DNA of 64,000 bases from Streptomyces flavochromogenes (GCF_000717595.1 NZ_JNZO01000025.1:124001-188000), one strand, 5' to 3'. Shown: positions 45,716-55,338, numbered from the stretch's first letter. Made by a program: numbers and translations. The notes: a model not told the origin generated them from the sequence alone.

Positions 45716-46570
45716 GTGTACGAAATAGCGCGCCGCCACCTGGGGAAGGTGGTGGCCGGAGCGGCCATGGCGGTGACGGGAACGGCCGCCGCGGTCGCGA
45801 TCAGCCTGCCGGGGGTATCGGCGGGGGAGGCTCCGCCCAGGGCCGCGGGCGGCACCACGCTCGGCGGTGCCGCCGGTGGGGGCGGGGCGAGCGGGGAAGC
45901 GGAGGGCGCCGGCGCGGCGGAGTCCGGAGCCGGGGCGCAGGCGCAGGGCGCCACGCCCCCGCCGGCGACCGTGGCCCCCGCGGCGGCCGAGGGGGAGAAG
46001 GGCGTGGGAAGCGACCCGCTCACCGACGACGAGCTCGCCCGGGCCGAGACGCTGGCGCTGACCCCGCCCGCCGCCGCCCAGCAGAACGTCGAGGGCGGCC
46101 GGGGACCCCAGCACCTGGGCACCGGGCTCGCCGACCCGCTGCCGGGGGACGGCACGCGCCGCGCCGAGGTCCGCTTCTACGACTACGGACGGGACGAGCT
46201 CATCACCCGGACCGTCAACCTCGCCACCGGGAAGGTCGAGAAGTCCGCAGCGCAGCGCGGGGTCCAGCCCTCCGCCCACCCCGAGGAGCTGCGCGAGGCC
46301 CTGGAGCTGATCCTCGCCGGCCCCCTCGGCAAGGGCGTCAAGGAGGACTACAAGGACGCCACCGGCAAGGAGCTCACCTCCACCGGCCAGTTGTGGTTCA
46401 ACGGCGACGTCTACCGCACCTACCGGGAGGCGAACGTGCCCGCGCAGCTCACCCGTTGCGGCGAGCACCGCTGCGTACGGCTCGTCACCAAGGTCCTCAA
46501 CGGGGCCTGGATCGACACCCGCGACCTGATCGTCGACCTCTCCGCGAGGACCGTCACCCGCGTCGGCTGA
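45716..46570 (+). CDS. Tat-exported protein resembling the N-terminal domains of copper amine oxidase
   Basis: 284 residues from GTG at 45716 (GGGGAAG upstream). A twin-arginine signal (RRHLGKVVAGAAMAVTG to VSAG) is followed by a Gly/Ala-rich linker to about residue 95. The rest (DPLTDDELARAETLAL, RRAEVRFYDYGRDELITRTVNL, WIDTRDLIVDLSARTVTRVG) resembles the N2/N3 domains that precede the catalytic domain in copper amine oxidases. The next gene carries the catalytic domain. The two look like a split enzyme, exported and reassembled outside. Confidence 0.7.
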   Translation: MYEIARRHLGKVVAGAAMAVTGTAAAVAISLPGVSAGEAPPRAAGGTTLGGAAGGGGASGEAEGAGAAESGAGAQAQGATPPPATVAPAAAEGEKGVGSDPLTDDELARAETLALTPPAAAQQNVEGGRGPQHLGTGLADPLPGDGTRRAEVRFYDYGRDELITRTVNLATGKVEKSAAQRGVQPSAHPEELREALELILAGPLGKGVKEDYKDATGKELTSTGQLWFNGDVYRTYREANVPAQLTRCGEHRCVRLVTKVLNGAWIDTRDLIVDLSARTVTRVG

Positions 46571-46643
46571 CCACCGCCGCCGGTCCTCTCCCGCCGCCCC
46601 TCGCGGACGGCGGGCCGATCTCCGTACGAGGGAGTACGTTCCC

Positions 46644-48014
46644 ATGTCCACCCCGCACAGCCCGATCACCCGGCGGAAGCGACGCACGCGCGGCGCCGTC
46701 CTGACCGCGGCCGTCCTGCTCGGCACCGCGACCGCCGCCACCGGCCCGGCGACCGGGGCCACCGCGGCCCCCGTACCGGCCCCGACGCGCACCCCCGCGG
46801 TACCGCCGCCGTCCCCGACGCGCACGCCCGTCACGCCCGAGGCCGACTGCTCCAACGCCTACCGCATCACACAGAAGCTCGACGGCGGCGCCACCTGGCG
46901 CATGTGCTGGCGCTACGACACCGACGCCGGGCTCACGCTCGACAAGGTGACCTACCAGCCGCCCGGCGCGGCCGCCCCCATCAAGGTCCTCACCAGCGCC
47001 CGGCTCGCCCAGATCCACGTGCCCTACGACGACGGGGTCGCCGAGTACGACGACCTCACCGGCGCGGGCTTCGGCTGGGGCCTGCAGAACCTCAAGCCGG
47101 CCGAGTGCCCCGGCGGCACCCTCACCACGGTCAAGGTGCCCGAGGTCGGCCAGATCAAGGGCCTGTGCACCACCACGCGGGCGCGTGGCCACGCCTACCG
47201 CATGGCCAGCGACACCGGCGGCAAGGTGTACCAGGCGCAGGCCAAGGACCTGCTCGTCTACACCGTGAACAAGGTCGGCTGGTACGAGTACATTTCCGAA
47301 TGGCGGTTCTCCGCCGACGGCACCATCGGCGCCAACGTCGGTGCCACCGGCAGCCTCTCGCCCGTCGACTACAACGCCACCGACGGCCGCGGCTGGCCCA
47401 TCGGCAAGGGCTCCCGCGCCTACGCCACCAGCCATGCCCACAACGTCTTCTGGAAGCTCGACTTCGGTCTCGACGGCTCCACCAAGGACCGCGTCGAGCA
47501 GTTCGACTCCACCGTCACCGCGCCCGCCCCGGGCGGCGGCGGACCGACCGTGAAGACCAAGCGGACCGTCGTCACCAAGGAGCTCGCCGGCGACGCCAAG
47601 AACATGCGCTGGTGGCGGGTGGTCAGCGGAACCGGCAAGAACGCCGACGGCCACGAGCGCTCGTACGAGATCGTCCCCGGCCACACGGACACCCACGCGG
47701 GGCGCGGCTTCACCCGGCACGACGTGTACTTCACCCAGGCGCGCGCCTGCGAGAAGTTCGCGAGCAACAACATCGGCAACTGCGCGCCCAACGCCGGTGA
47801 CAGCGTGGACAAGTGGGTCAACGGCGAGACCCTGACCAAACCGTCCGTCTGGGTCAACATCGGGTTCCACCACATCGCCCGGGACGAGGACCAGCAGCCC
47901 ATGCCGGTCCACTGGCAGGGCTTCCAGCTCGCGCCCAGGGACGTAACCGCTATGAATCCGCTCACTCCGTCCGATCTCGCCTCCCAGAACGGGCAGCCCG
48001 ATCTGGGGAGTTGA
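46644..48014 (+). CDS. Copper amine oxidase catalytic-domain protein
   Basis: 456 residues. A signal peptide (to about residue 42) and Pro-rich linker are followed by the beta-sandwich catalytic domain only. The cofactor tyrosine would be Y214 in VGWYEYISEW, with the usual Asn before it replaced by Trp. Copper ligands would be H264 and H266 (SHAHNVFW) plus H409 or H410 (GFHHIARDEDQQPMP). A likely base Asp is D136 or D137. Family members oxidise primary amines to aldehydes with hydrogen peroxide release. The N-terminal domains appear to be in the previous gene. The Trp change makes cofactor formation uncertain. Confidence 0.78.
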   Translation: MSTPHSPITRRKRRTRGAVLTAAVLLGTATAATGPATGATAAPVPAPTRTPAVPPPSPTRTPVTPEADCSNAYRITQKLDGGATWRMCWRYDTDAGLTLDKVTYQPPGAAAPIKVLTSARLAQIHVPYDDGVAEYDDLTGAGFGWGLQNLKPAECPGGTLTTVKVPEVGQIKGLCTTTRARGHAYRMASDTGGKVYQAQAKDLLVYTVNKVGWYEYISEWRFSADGTIGANVGATGSLSPVDYNATDGRGWPIGKGSRAYATSHAHNVFWKLDFGLDGSTKDRVEQFDSTVTAPAPGGGGPTVKTKRTVVTKELAGDAKNMRWWRVVSGTGKNADGHERSYEIVPGHTDTHAGRGFTRHDVYFTQARACEKFASNNIGNCAPNAGDSVDKWVNGETLTKPSVWVNIGFHHIARDEDQQPMPVHWQGFQLAPRDVTAMNPLTPSDLASQNGQPDLGS

Positions 48015-48124
48015 GGAAGGAGCCTGACGATCCTGCTGCACCGCCTCCCGCTCGCGGAGTACCCTTCCTTGATCGTTGTCGGACCGGTCGACACGGGCGT
48101 CCAGGAGCAGAAGGCGGTGCGCGG

Positions 48125-49405
48125 GTGAGCTCGGGAGGTCTGGAGCTGCCCCCAGGGGATCCGGGTCAGGAGAAGGGTCCCGCCGGCCCCGCCGAGGCCC
48201 CGGGCGCGGTCGCGCCGCCGGGCGCCGCGCCGCCCGGCACGGTCACCGTGACCCGGCCGGTGGAGATAGGCGCCGAGCTCGACTGGGACGCCGAGGCCTG
48301 GAGCGAGGTCCGCACCCGCGCCCAGCGCGCGGGACGGGCGTACATCTGGCTGAACCTCGTCGAGCAGCGGCTCCGCGCCGTGGTCGCCGCCGTCCTGCGG
48401 CCCGTGTACGAGCCCGTGCACGGCGAGGAATGGGTGGTGGCCGCGGCGGGCCCTGCGGGCCAGGAGTGGGTGCAGCGGGCGGTCGCCGTGCGCGAGGTGT
48501 CGCGCCGGAAGGGCTATCTGCTCGACCCGGCCGACGACAACGTCCTCAGCTTCCTCACGCTGCCGCAGCTGCGTGAGCTGATGGTGCAGCACTGGCCGTG
48601 CTTCGAGCCGTACTTCGACGACCGGCGCGAGGTCGAGCTCGCCCTCGACGAGCTGGAGGTCACACGCAACGTGGTCTCCCGCAACCGGGCGCTCTCGCTG
48701 ACCGTCCTCGCCCAGTCGGAACGGGCCTCGGCCCGCATCCTGGAGATCCTCGGCAGCGGCGCCGGGGTGCCCTCCGCCGACCGGCTGCCCGTGGACGCGG
48801 TCGAGGACCTCGTCGGGGACCGGTACGCGGACGTGGTCTCCGTCCACCCCGACCGGGTCCGGCTCCAGCGGCAGCTGCCGGCCGAGGACCTCTTCGGCGG
48901 CGCCCGCCGCCTCGACGCCACGGGCATAGGTCTCAATCTGCTCGTGCAGAACTTCTCGGGGCGCCGCATGGTCCGGCTCGCCGAGTCCGGCTGCCGGACC
49001 CGGCTCCTCTTCCTCAACCCCGCGAGCAGCGCGGTGAAGCGCCGCGAGCGCGAACTCGGCCTCAAGAAGGGCGAGCTGAGCCGCTCGGTGGAGATGAACA
49101 TCCTCCATATGCGCCGGGTCCGCTCCAAGCTCCGGGACCCGGGCGCCTTCCAGATCCACGTCTTCGACGAGACGCCCCGCTTCACCGCGTATCTGGTGGA
49201 CGGCGACGGACCGGACGGGGTCGGCGTCGTGCAGTCCTATCTGCGCCGGGCCCGGGGCATGGAGGCGCCGGTGCTCGTCCTGCGCGGCGGCGGACGGAAC
49301 GTGGTGCGTCACGGCCAGGGCATCCGTGACGGCGATCACGGACTATTCGAGACATACCGGGAGGAATTCGAGTCCGTGTGGCTCGACTCCCGGCCCGTCT
49401 CCTGA
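48125..49405 (+). CDS. SAV2148-type HEPN domain protein
   Basis: 426 residues from GTG at 48125 (AAGGCGG upstream). After a Pro/Ala/Gly-rich start of about 40 residues, the protein is largely helical (AEAWSEVRTRAQRAGRAYIW, LRAVVAAVLRPVYEPVHGEEW) and belongs to a streptomycete family carrying a HEPN domain. I do not see the classic R-x4-6-H RNase motif; VTRNVVSRNRALSL is the closest Arg-rich helix. The C-terminal half (SGCRTRLLFLNPASSAVKRRE) is mixed alpha/beta with an STNG-like region. It probably acts in the cytoplasm; substrate unknown. Confidence 0.78.
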   Translation: MSSGGLELPPGDPGQEKGPAGPAEAPGAVAPPGAAPPGTVTVTRPVEIGAELDWDAEAWSEVRTRAQRAGRAYIWLNLVEQRLRAVVAAVLRPVYEPVHGEEWVVAAAGPAGQEWVQRAVAVREVSRRKGYLLDPADDNVLSFLTLPQLRELMVQHWPCFEPYFDDRREVELALDELEVTRNVVSRNRALSLTVLAQSERASARILEILGSGAGVPSADRLPVDAVEDLVGDRYADVVSVHPDRVRLQRQLPAEDLFGGARRLDATGIGLNLLVQNFSGRRMVRLAESGCRTRLLFLNPASSAVKRRERELGLKKGELSRSVEMNILHMRRVRSKLRDPGAFQIHVFDETPRFTAYLVDGDGPDGVGVVQSYLRRARGMEAPVLVLRGGGRNVVRHGQGIRDGDHGLFETYREEFESVWLDSRPVS

Positions 49406-49492
49406 CTCTTCGGCGGGGGAGGCCGGGGGTGTTGTCAGTGGTGCGTGCGAGGGTGGTCAGCACCACGGGGGAGATCACGTAAGGAGGACCCG

Positions 49493-50218
49493 ATGGCTTG
49501 GCACGGCGAGACGCTGGTCGGCTTCGACCTGGAGACGACCGGCACCGAACCGCTGGAGGCCCGGATCGTGACCGCCTCGATCATCGAGGTCGACGGCGGG
49601 GGACACGTCACACGCCGGCGGGACTGGCTCGCCGACCCGGGCATCCGCATCCCGGAACAGGCCTCCGCGATCCACGGCATCAGCACCGAGCGGGCGGCCG
49701 CCGAGGGCCGGCCGGTGCGCGAGGTCGCCGACGAGATCGCGAAGGCCCTCGCCGAGTACTGGGAGGACGGCGTCCCGATCGTGGCGTACAACGCCTCCTT
49801 CGACCTGACGCTGCTCTCCGCCGAGCTGCGCCGGCACGGACTGCCCTCACTCAGCGAACGGCTCGGCGGCGTCCCCATCGGGCCCGTCGTCGACCCGTAC
49901 ACCATCGACCGGGCCGTCGACCGCTACCGGCGCGGCAAGCGGAACCTCGAAGCAGTCTGCGGGGAGTACGGCGTGGTGCTCGAAGCCGCCCACCAGGCCG
50001 CCGCCGACGCCCTCGCCGCCGTCCGGGTCGCCGTCGCGATAGCCGAGCGGCACCGCCAGGTCGCCGAACTGAACCCGGCCGAGCTCCACGAGCGCCAGAT
50101 CGACTGGTACCGCGCCTGGGCCGAGAACTTCCAGGCCTTCCTGCGCCGCAAGGGCGACACGGAGGCGGTCGTCGAGTCCACGTGGCCCCTGCGCGAGGCG
50201 GTCGCGGTGGCGGGTTAG
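49493..50218 (+). CDS. DnaQ-like 3'-5' exonuclease
   Basis: 241 residues with AAGGAGGA before the ATG. The DEDDh motifs are present: Exo I FDLETTGTEP (D and E), Exo II YNASFDLTLL (D) and Exo III HQAAADALAAVRV (H and D). This is the proofreading/repair exonuclease family; no polymerase region is fused. The stop overlaps the end of the convergent alpha/beta hydrolase gene by 4 bases. Confidence 0.92.
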   Translation: MAWHGETLVGFDLETTGTEPLEARIVTASIIEVDGGGHVTRRRDWLADPGIRIPEQASAIHGISTERAAAEGRPVREVADEIAKALAEYWEDGVPIVAYNASFDLTLLSAELRRHGLPSLSERLGGVPIGPVVDPYTIDRAVDRYRRGKRNLEAVCGEYGVVLEAAHQAAADALAAVRVAVAIAERHRQVAELNPAELHERQIDWYRAWAENFQAFLRRKGDTEAVVESTWPLREAVAVAG

Positions 50219-51039
50219 CCGTTCTCCTTGAGGAAGGAGAGCAGTAGTTCGTTCACCCTGTCCGGCTGGTCCAGCGGGAACCAGTGGCCCGCGTCCTCCA
50301 CGCGCTCGTAGCGCCAGGAACCCGAGACGTGAGCGCCGGTGTCCACCATCTGCCGCTCGTCGAGGAAACGGTCGCCGACGGACCAGACGCCCATGGCCGG
50401 GACGGACAGCGGGGGAAGGACCGGGGGCGCGGCCAGCTGGGTCTCGATGGACAACCCCGAGCGGTAGATCTGGAGGGCGGCGGTCAGCCCGCCCGGAGCG
50501 CGCAACGGCTCCAGGACGGCCTCCGCCTCCGCGTGGTCGTCGAGCATCTCGCGCAGACGCGCGAAGTCCTCGCGGGAGAGCCACTCCTCGGCGAGTCCCT
50601 CGTGCTGGAACATCGACAGGTGCCACAGGCGCTGCCGCTGCCCCCAGCCCGCGGCGAGGATCGCCGCGAGGTTGCCCACCGACATGAGCGTCGCGCTCGC
50701 CACCCGGTCGGGCACAACCTGCGCGATGCCCTGCGCAAGACCCGAGCCCCAGTCGTGGCCCACCACGTGGAACCGGTCGACCTCCAGCCGGGCGAGCAGC
50801 TCCAGCAGATCGCCCACGTGCTTGGCCGGGTGGTACGCCTCCGGACCGCCCTCGGGACGGTCCGAGGCGCCGAAGCCACGCAGTGTCGGGGCGACCGTCA
50901 GGAACCCGGCCGCGTTCAGCGCCGGGATCTGATGACGCCACAGACGGTGGCTGTCGGGGAAGCCGTGCACGAGCAGCACGGCCGGTCCCTCGCCGCTCAC
51001 CTCGACGTCGAGCGTCACCTCGGACAGTTCCACGCGCAT
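50215..51039 (-). CDS. Alpha/beta fold hydrolase (epoxide-hydrolase-like)
   Basis: 274 residues. The oxyanion loop is VHGFPDS, the nucleophile elbow VGHDWGS has Asp as nucleophile, which suits epoxide hydrolases and haloalkane dehalogenases rather than esterases, and the C-terminal His is in EDAGHWFPLDQPD. The cap domain spans about 130-210. The natural substrate is unknown. Confidence 0.88.
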   Translation of the reverse strand: MRVELSEVTLDVEVSGEGPAVLLVHGFPDSHRLWRHQIPALNAAGFLTVAPTLRGFGASDRPEGGPEAYHPAKHVGDLLELLARLEVDRFHVVGHDWGSGLAQGIAQVVPDRVASATLMSVGNLAAILAAGWGQRQRLWHLSMFQHEGLAEEWLSREDFARLREMLDDHAEAEAVLEPLRAPGGLTAALQIYRSGLSIETQLAAPPVLPPLSVPAMGVWSVGDRFLDERQMVDTGAHVSGSWRYERVEDAGHWFPLDQPDRVNELLLSFLKENG

Positions 51040-51086
51040 CCCAACACCCCGTTCTCGGACCCCGGTTCGGTCAGGACCACATGATG

Positions 51087-51944
51087 TCAGAACGGGTACC
51101 AGCGCACCTCGGGGTCACCGTCCCGCAGCGAGGCCACCCGCCGCTCGAATTCGGCCAAGGCCTTCGGGTTCGTCGGCGCGTGCTGCGCCACCCACGCGCA
51201 GCTCGCGGTCTCCCGCGCCCCGCGCAGCACCGCGCACCCCTCCCACTCCCGCACGTCCCAGCCGTACCCCTCGGTGAAGGCCTCGTAAGCGGCCGGATCC
51301 AGGCCGTACCGGTCCCGGGAGAGGGCGAGCACCACGAGGTCGTGCTCGCGCAGATCCGAGGAGAAGGTCTCCAGGTCCACCAGGACCGGGCCGTCGGGGC
51401 CCACATGGACGTTCCGGGGGAGGGCGTCGCCGTGGATCGGGCCCGGCGACAGGTGCGGCGTCAGCGCGGCCGCCGCCGGGGCGAAGGCATCGCGCCGCTC
51501 CCGCAGGAACGCCGCGTCCGCCGGGTCGATCGCGTCGGCCGCGAGCCGCAGCCACCGCTCGACCCCGCCGAGCAGCTCACGGCGCGGCAGCGCGAAGGCC
51601 GCCGGCTCGGGCAGCGCGTGGATCCGCCGGAGCAGGGGCGCCAGATCACGGGGCTCCGCGGGCCGTACGGCATCGGGCAACCGGTGCCAGATGGTGAGCG
51701 GGTGCCCCTCGACCAGCCGCGGCTTCTCCTCGGCGGCCCGCACCGCCGGGACCTCCGCGTCGGCCAGCCAGGCGGCCAGCGCCAGCTCCCGCTCCGCCCG
51801 CTCGAACAGCTCCGCGTCCCGGCCCACCTTCACGGCGAGATCGCCCACGGCGAAGACCGCGTTCTCTCCGAGGGCCAGCAGTCGCGCCTCCGCGACCGGC
51901 AACCCCGCCGCGGCCAGGATCTCCCGCGCCCGCGCCTCGTCCAT
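51087..51944 (-). CDS. APH-type phosphotransferase family protein
   Basis: 285 residues; ATG at 51944 follows GGGAGAGG. The kinase core includes AVKVG (phosphate Lys), IHGDALPRNVHV with the catalytic Asp, and LVDLETFSSDLREHDLVV with the metal Asp. Such proteins phosphorylate aminoglycosides, hydroxyurea-type or small hydroxylated molecules, or proteins. No resistance gene context is seen. It is divergent from the sugar ABC operon. Confidence 0.85.
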   Translation of the reverse strand: MDEARAREILAAAGLPVAEARLLALGENAVFAVGDLAVKVGRDAELFERAERELALAAWLADAEVPAVRAAEEKPRLVEGHPLTIWHRLPDAVRPAEPRDLAPLLRRIHALPEPAAFALPRRELLGGVERWLRLAADAIDPADAAFLRERRDAFAPAAAALTPHLSPGPIHGDALPRNVHVGPDGPVLVDLETFSSDLREHDLVVLALSRDRYGLDPAAYEAFTEGYGWDVREWEGCAVLRGARETASCAWVAQHAPTNPKALAEFERRVASLRDGDPEVRWYPF

Positions 51945-52109
51945 CGACCTCTCCCTACCTGTGCGATTGAGCCAAAGTCTCCCATCCGCGCAGCTCACCG
52001 CGCGGATCGCCTTGACCGCCTCCCGGGCCGTCAGCACCATGGCGGGGTTCCCACGGCGGTGCGGGTCCCCCGGCCGGAGTCCGGGGAAAGGCGGACGGGG
52101 GTCGAAACG

Positions 52110-53054
52110 GTGAGCTCGCTGACCGCGACGAAGCGGCCGGGCCGGACGCGCACACCGCGCGCCGCCCACGGGACACGCCCGCGCGGCCCCGACTTCGGCG
52201 CCTGGTTCCTGGTGCTCCCGGCGCTGTTGCCGATCCTGGTCCTCAGCGTCGGCCCGCTGCTCTACGGCATCGCACTCGCCTTCACGGACGCCCAGTCCGG
52301 CCGCACCCGGGCCACCGGCTGGGTGGGCACGCTCAACTTCCAGGACCTGCTCCACGACACCCTGTTCTGGGACTCGTTCCGCATCGGCGTGGTCTGGGCC
52401 GTCGGGGTCACCGTCCCCCAGTTCCTGCTCGCCCTCGGCCTCGCCCTCCTGCTCGACCAGAAGCTCCGCTTCCGCTGGCTGGCGCGGGCCCTCGCGATCG
52501 TCCCCTGGGCGATGCCCGAGGTCGTCGTCGGCATCATGTGGCGGCTCGTCTACAACCCCGACGCCGGCATCCTCAACGAGACGATCCGGAACCTCGGCCT
52601 CGGGGAGGGCCGCGACTGGCTCTCCGGCCTCGCCACCGCGCTCCCCGCCGTCGTCCTCGTCGGCGTCTGGGCCGGGATGCCGCAGACCACCGTCGCCCTG
52701 CTCGCCGGACTCCAGAACACCCCGCACGAACTCCACGAGGCCGCCGCCCTCGACGGCGCCGGAGCCTGGCGCCGCTTCCGCGTCGTCACCTGGCCCGCGC
52801 TCCGACCGGTCGCCCTCGCCATCACCGCCCTCAATCTCATCTGGAACTTCAACTCCTTCGCCCTGGTCTATGTGCTGACCAACGGCGGACCGGGTGGCCG
52901 GACCCGGCTCCCCATGCTCTTCGCCTACGAAGAGGCCTTCCGCTACGGGCAGTTCGGCTACGCCGCCGCGATGGGCTGCGTGATGATCGCCGCCGTCTCG
53001 GTGCTCATCGCCCTCTCCCTCGTACGACGGCTGAAAGGGGACCAGGACCGGTGA
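52110..53054 (+). CDS. Sugar ABC transporter permease (MalF type)
   Basis: 314 residues from GTG at 52110. Six membrane helices and the EAA loop HEAAALDGAGAWRRF RVVTWPAL, where the ATPase docks, identify an ABC carbohydrate importer permease. The last 4 bases overlap the next gene (GTGA). No ATPase gene is in the operon, which is usual in Streptomyces where the shared ATPase MsiK serves many sugar importers. Substrate unknown. Confidence 0.92.
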   Translation: MSSLTATKRPGRTRTPRAAHGTRPRGPDFGAWFLVLPALLPILVLSVGPLLYGIALAFTDAQSGRTRATGWVGTLNFQDLLHDTLFWDSFRIGVVWAVGVTVPQFLLALGLALLLDQKLRFRWLARALAIVPWAMPEVVVGIMWRLVYNPDAGILNETIRNLGLGEGRDWLSGLATALPAVVLVGVWAGMPQTTVALLAGLQNTPHELHEAAALDGAGAWRRFRVVTWPALRPVALAITALNLIWNFNSFALVYVLTNGGPGGRTRLPMLFAYEEAFRYGQFGYAAAMGCVMIAAVSVLIALSLVRRLKGDQDR

Positions 53055-53893
53055 GCGCCCTCCGGACGAGCAGACCCGCGCGATGCGCCCAGTACGCGGC
53101 CCTCCTCGCGTATCTGGTCTTCCTCGCCTTCCCCTTCCTCTGGCTGGTCTCCACCGCCTTCAAGCCCGCCCCCGAACTCGCCTCGCTGCACCCCACCTGG
53201 ATCCCGGAGAACCCCACGCTCGCCAACTTCCGGCAGGCCTTCGACGAACAGCCGCTGCTCAGGGCGGCCGGGAACAGCCTGGTCGCCGCGGTCGCCGCCG
53301 CGGTGATCGCCGTGGCCGTCGCGACCCCTCTCGCCTACGTGACGGCACGCCACCGGGGCAGGCTCGCCTCGGCCGCGACCGGCTGGGTGGTGATCAGCCA
53401 GGCGTTCCCGTTCGTCCTCGTGATCATCCCGCTCTTCCTGATCCTCAAGAACCTGCACCTCGTGAACAGCGTGTTCGGCCTCGTCCTGGTCTACGTGGTC
53501 TGGTCGCTGCCCTTCGCCCTCTGGATGCTGATGGGGTACGTCAGGGCCGTCCCCGCCGAACTGGAGGAGGCCGCCGCCGTCGACGGCGCCGGCCGGCTCC
53601 GTACCCTCGTCTCGGTCACCGCCCCGCTGCTCGTCCCCGGCATCGTCGCCACCGCCCTCTTCGCCTTCGTCACCGCGTGGAACGAGTTCTTCTTCGCGCT
53701 CGTGCTGCTCAAGACCCCGGAGAAGCAGACCCTGCCGGTCGTCCTCACCCACTTCCTCGGCGCCGAGGGCGTCGCGGACCTCGGCCCGCTGGCCGCCGCG
53801 GCCTTCCTCGCCACACTCCCGTCCCTCGTCGTCTTCGGCTTCCTCCAGCGACGGATCACCGGCGGGATGCTGGCCGGGGCGGTGAAGTCATGA
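53051..53893 (+). CDS. Sugar ABC transporter permease (MalG type)
   Basis: 280 residues from GTG at 53051. The layout FPFLWLVSTAFKPAPEL, six helices and the EAA loop EEAAAVDGAGRLRTLVSVTAPLL are typical of the second permease of the CUT1 family. It overlaps both neighbours by 4 bases, so the three genes are translationally coupled. Confidence 0.92.
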   Translation: MSALRTSRPARCAQYAALLAYLVFLAFPFLWLVSTAFKPAPELASLHPTWIPENPTLANFRQAFDEQPLLRAAGNSLVAAVAAAVIAVAVATPLAYVTARHRGRLASAATGWVVISQAFPFVLVIIPLFLILKNLHLVNSVFGLVLVYVVWSLPFALWMLMGYVRAVPAELEEAAAVDGAGRLRTLVSVTAPLLVPGIVATALFAFVTAWNEFFFALVLLKTPEKQTLPVVLTHFLGAEGVADLGPLAAAAFLATLPSLVVFGFLQRRITGGMLAGAVKS

Positions 53894-55185
53894 GACGACG
53901 GATCCTCACGCTCGCCGCCGCACTCGCCCTGCTCGTCACCGGCTGCACGGCGGGGAACGACGCTCCCGGGGACGGGGTCGTACGGCTCCGCTTCCAGTCC
54001 CTCGCCTGGCAGAAGGAGTCCGTCGACGTCAACCGGCAGCTGGTGAAGGAGTGGAACGCCACCCACCCGGACGTCCGGATCGAGTACGTCCAGGGCAGCT
54101 GGGACTCCGTCCACGACCAGCTCCTCACCTCCTTCGAGGGCGGCGAGGCCCCCGACATCATCCACGACGCCTCCGACGACCTCGCCGACTTCGCCTACGG
54201 CGGCGACCTCGCCGACCTCCGCCCCCTGCTGCCCGAACGGCTCCGCGCCGACATCCCCGCCCGCAGCTGGGAGACCACCACCTTCGGCGAGGGGATCTAC
54301 GGCGTGCCGTTCCTCCAGGAACCGCGCGTGATCATCGCGAACCGGAAGATCCTCGAATCCTCCGGCGTCCGCCTCCCCACCCCGGAAGAACCCTGGACCT
54401 GGACCGAGTTCCGGCAGATCACCCAGGACCTCACCCGCACCATGGGCTCCGGCCGGTACGCCGTCGCCTGGCCCCTCAAGGAGCCCGTCTCCGTCAGCCT
54501 CAACCTGGGACTCTCGGCGGGCGGGCAGCTCTTCCACCGGGAGGCCGACGGCCGGGTGACCGTCCGCTTCACCGAAGCCGACGCCGTCGTCGCCGGGACG
54601 ATCCACGACCAGGTCGTCACCGACCGCACGGCCCCGCGCACCACGCTCGGCAGCGGAGGCTCCGACACCCTCCCCGGCTTCTTCGCCGGCAGGTACGCCA
54701 TGGTCCCGCTGGGCTTCGCCTACCGGCAGCAGATCGCCCAACAGGCCCCGAAGGGCTTCGAGTGGATGGTTCTTCCGGCCCCCGCCGGAGACGCGGGGCT
54801 CACCCAGGGGGTCTCCCCGCAGACCCTGTCGATCGCCGAGGACAGTCCGCACAAGAAGGAGGCGGCCGCGTTCCTCGACTTCTTCCTGCGCCCGGAGAAC
54901 ATGGTGCGGCTCGCGCGCGGCGACTGGATGCTGCCCACCGGCACGACCGCGCTCGCCGACCCCTCGCTGCACACGGCCCGCGACGGCTGGGCGACCGGGG
55001 CCGCGGTGGCCGAACGGCTGCGGCCCGCGCCGGCGCAGTCGGTGCGCGGATACCCGGAGTGGAAGGACAAGGTGGCGACGCCCGCCTTCCAGGAGTACTA
55101 CAGCGGCGCCATCGACGGAGCCGAGCTGCGCAGGCGCCTGGTGGCGGACGGCAATCGGGTGCTCGCCCGCTATCAGCGCAAATGA
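53890..55185 (+). CDS. Extracellular sugar-binding lipoprotein
   Basis: 431 residues. The signal peptide ends in the lipobox VTGC (Cys at about 19). The mature part (RFQSLAWQKESVDVNRQLVKEW, FEGGEAPDIIHDASDDLADFA) is a CUT1 family 1 solute-binding protein, anchored outside the membrane to deliver sugar to the two permeases. Its position as the last gene rather than the first of the operon is less common. The ligand cannot be named. Confidence 0.92.
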   Translation: MRRRILTLAAALALLVTGCTAGNDAPGDGVVRLRFQSLAWQKESVDVNRQLVKEWNATHPDVRIEYVQGSWDSVHDQLLTSFEGGEAPDIIHDASDDLADFAYGGDLADLRPLLPERLRADIPARSWETTTFGEGIYGVPFLQEPRVIIANRKILESSGVRLPTPEEPWTWTEFRQITQDLTRTMGSGRYAVAWPLKEPVSVSLNLGLSAGGQLFHREADGRVTVRFTEADAVVAGTIHDQVVTDRTAPRTTLGSGGSDTLPGFFAGRYAMVPLGFAYRQQIAQQAPKGFEWMVLPAPAGDAGLTQGVSPQTLSIAEDSPHKKEAAAFLDFFLRPENMVRLARGDWMLPTGTTALADPSLHTARDGWATGAAVAERLRPAPAQSVRGYPEWKDKVATPAFQEYYSGAIDGAELRRRLVADGNRVLARYQRK

Positions 55186-55338
55186 CGCGTTCACCAGGGC
55201 TTCGTCATTACGAAAGGTTGTTGGATAAGTCACAGATGGGTGAAGGGTCTTCTCGCGGATCGCTCTGATCGGACAGTGTTCGAACCGGCCACCGCGCCGC
55301 CCCCCACGAGGCGCGGTGGCCCGCCCTACTCTGAATCC

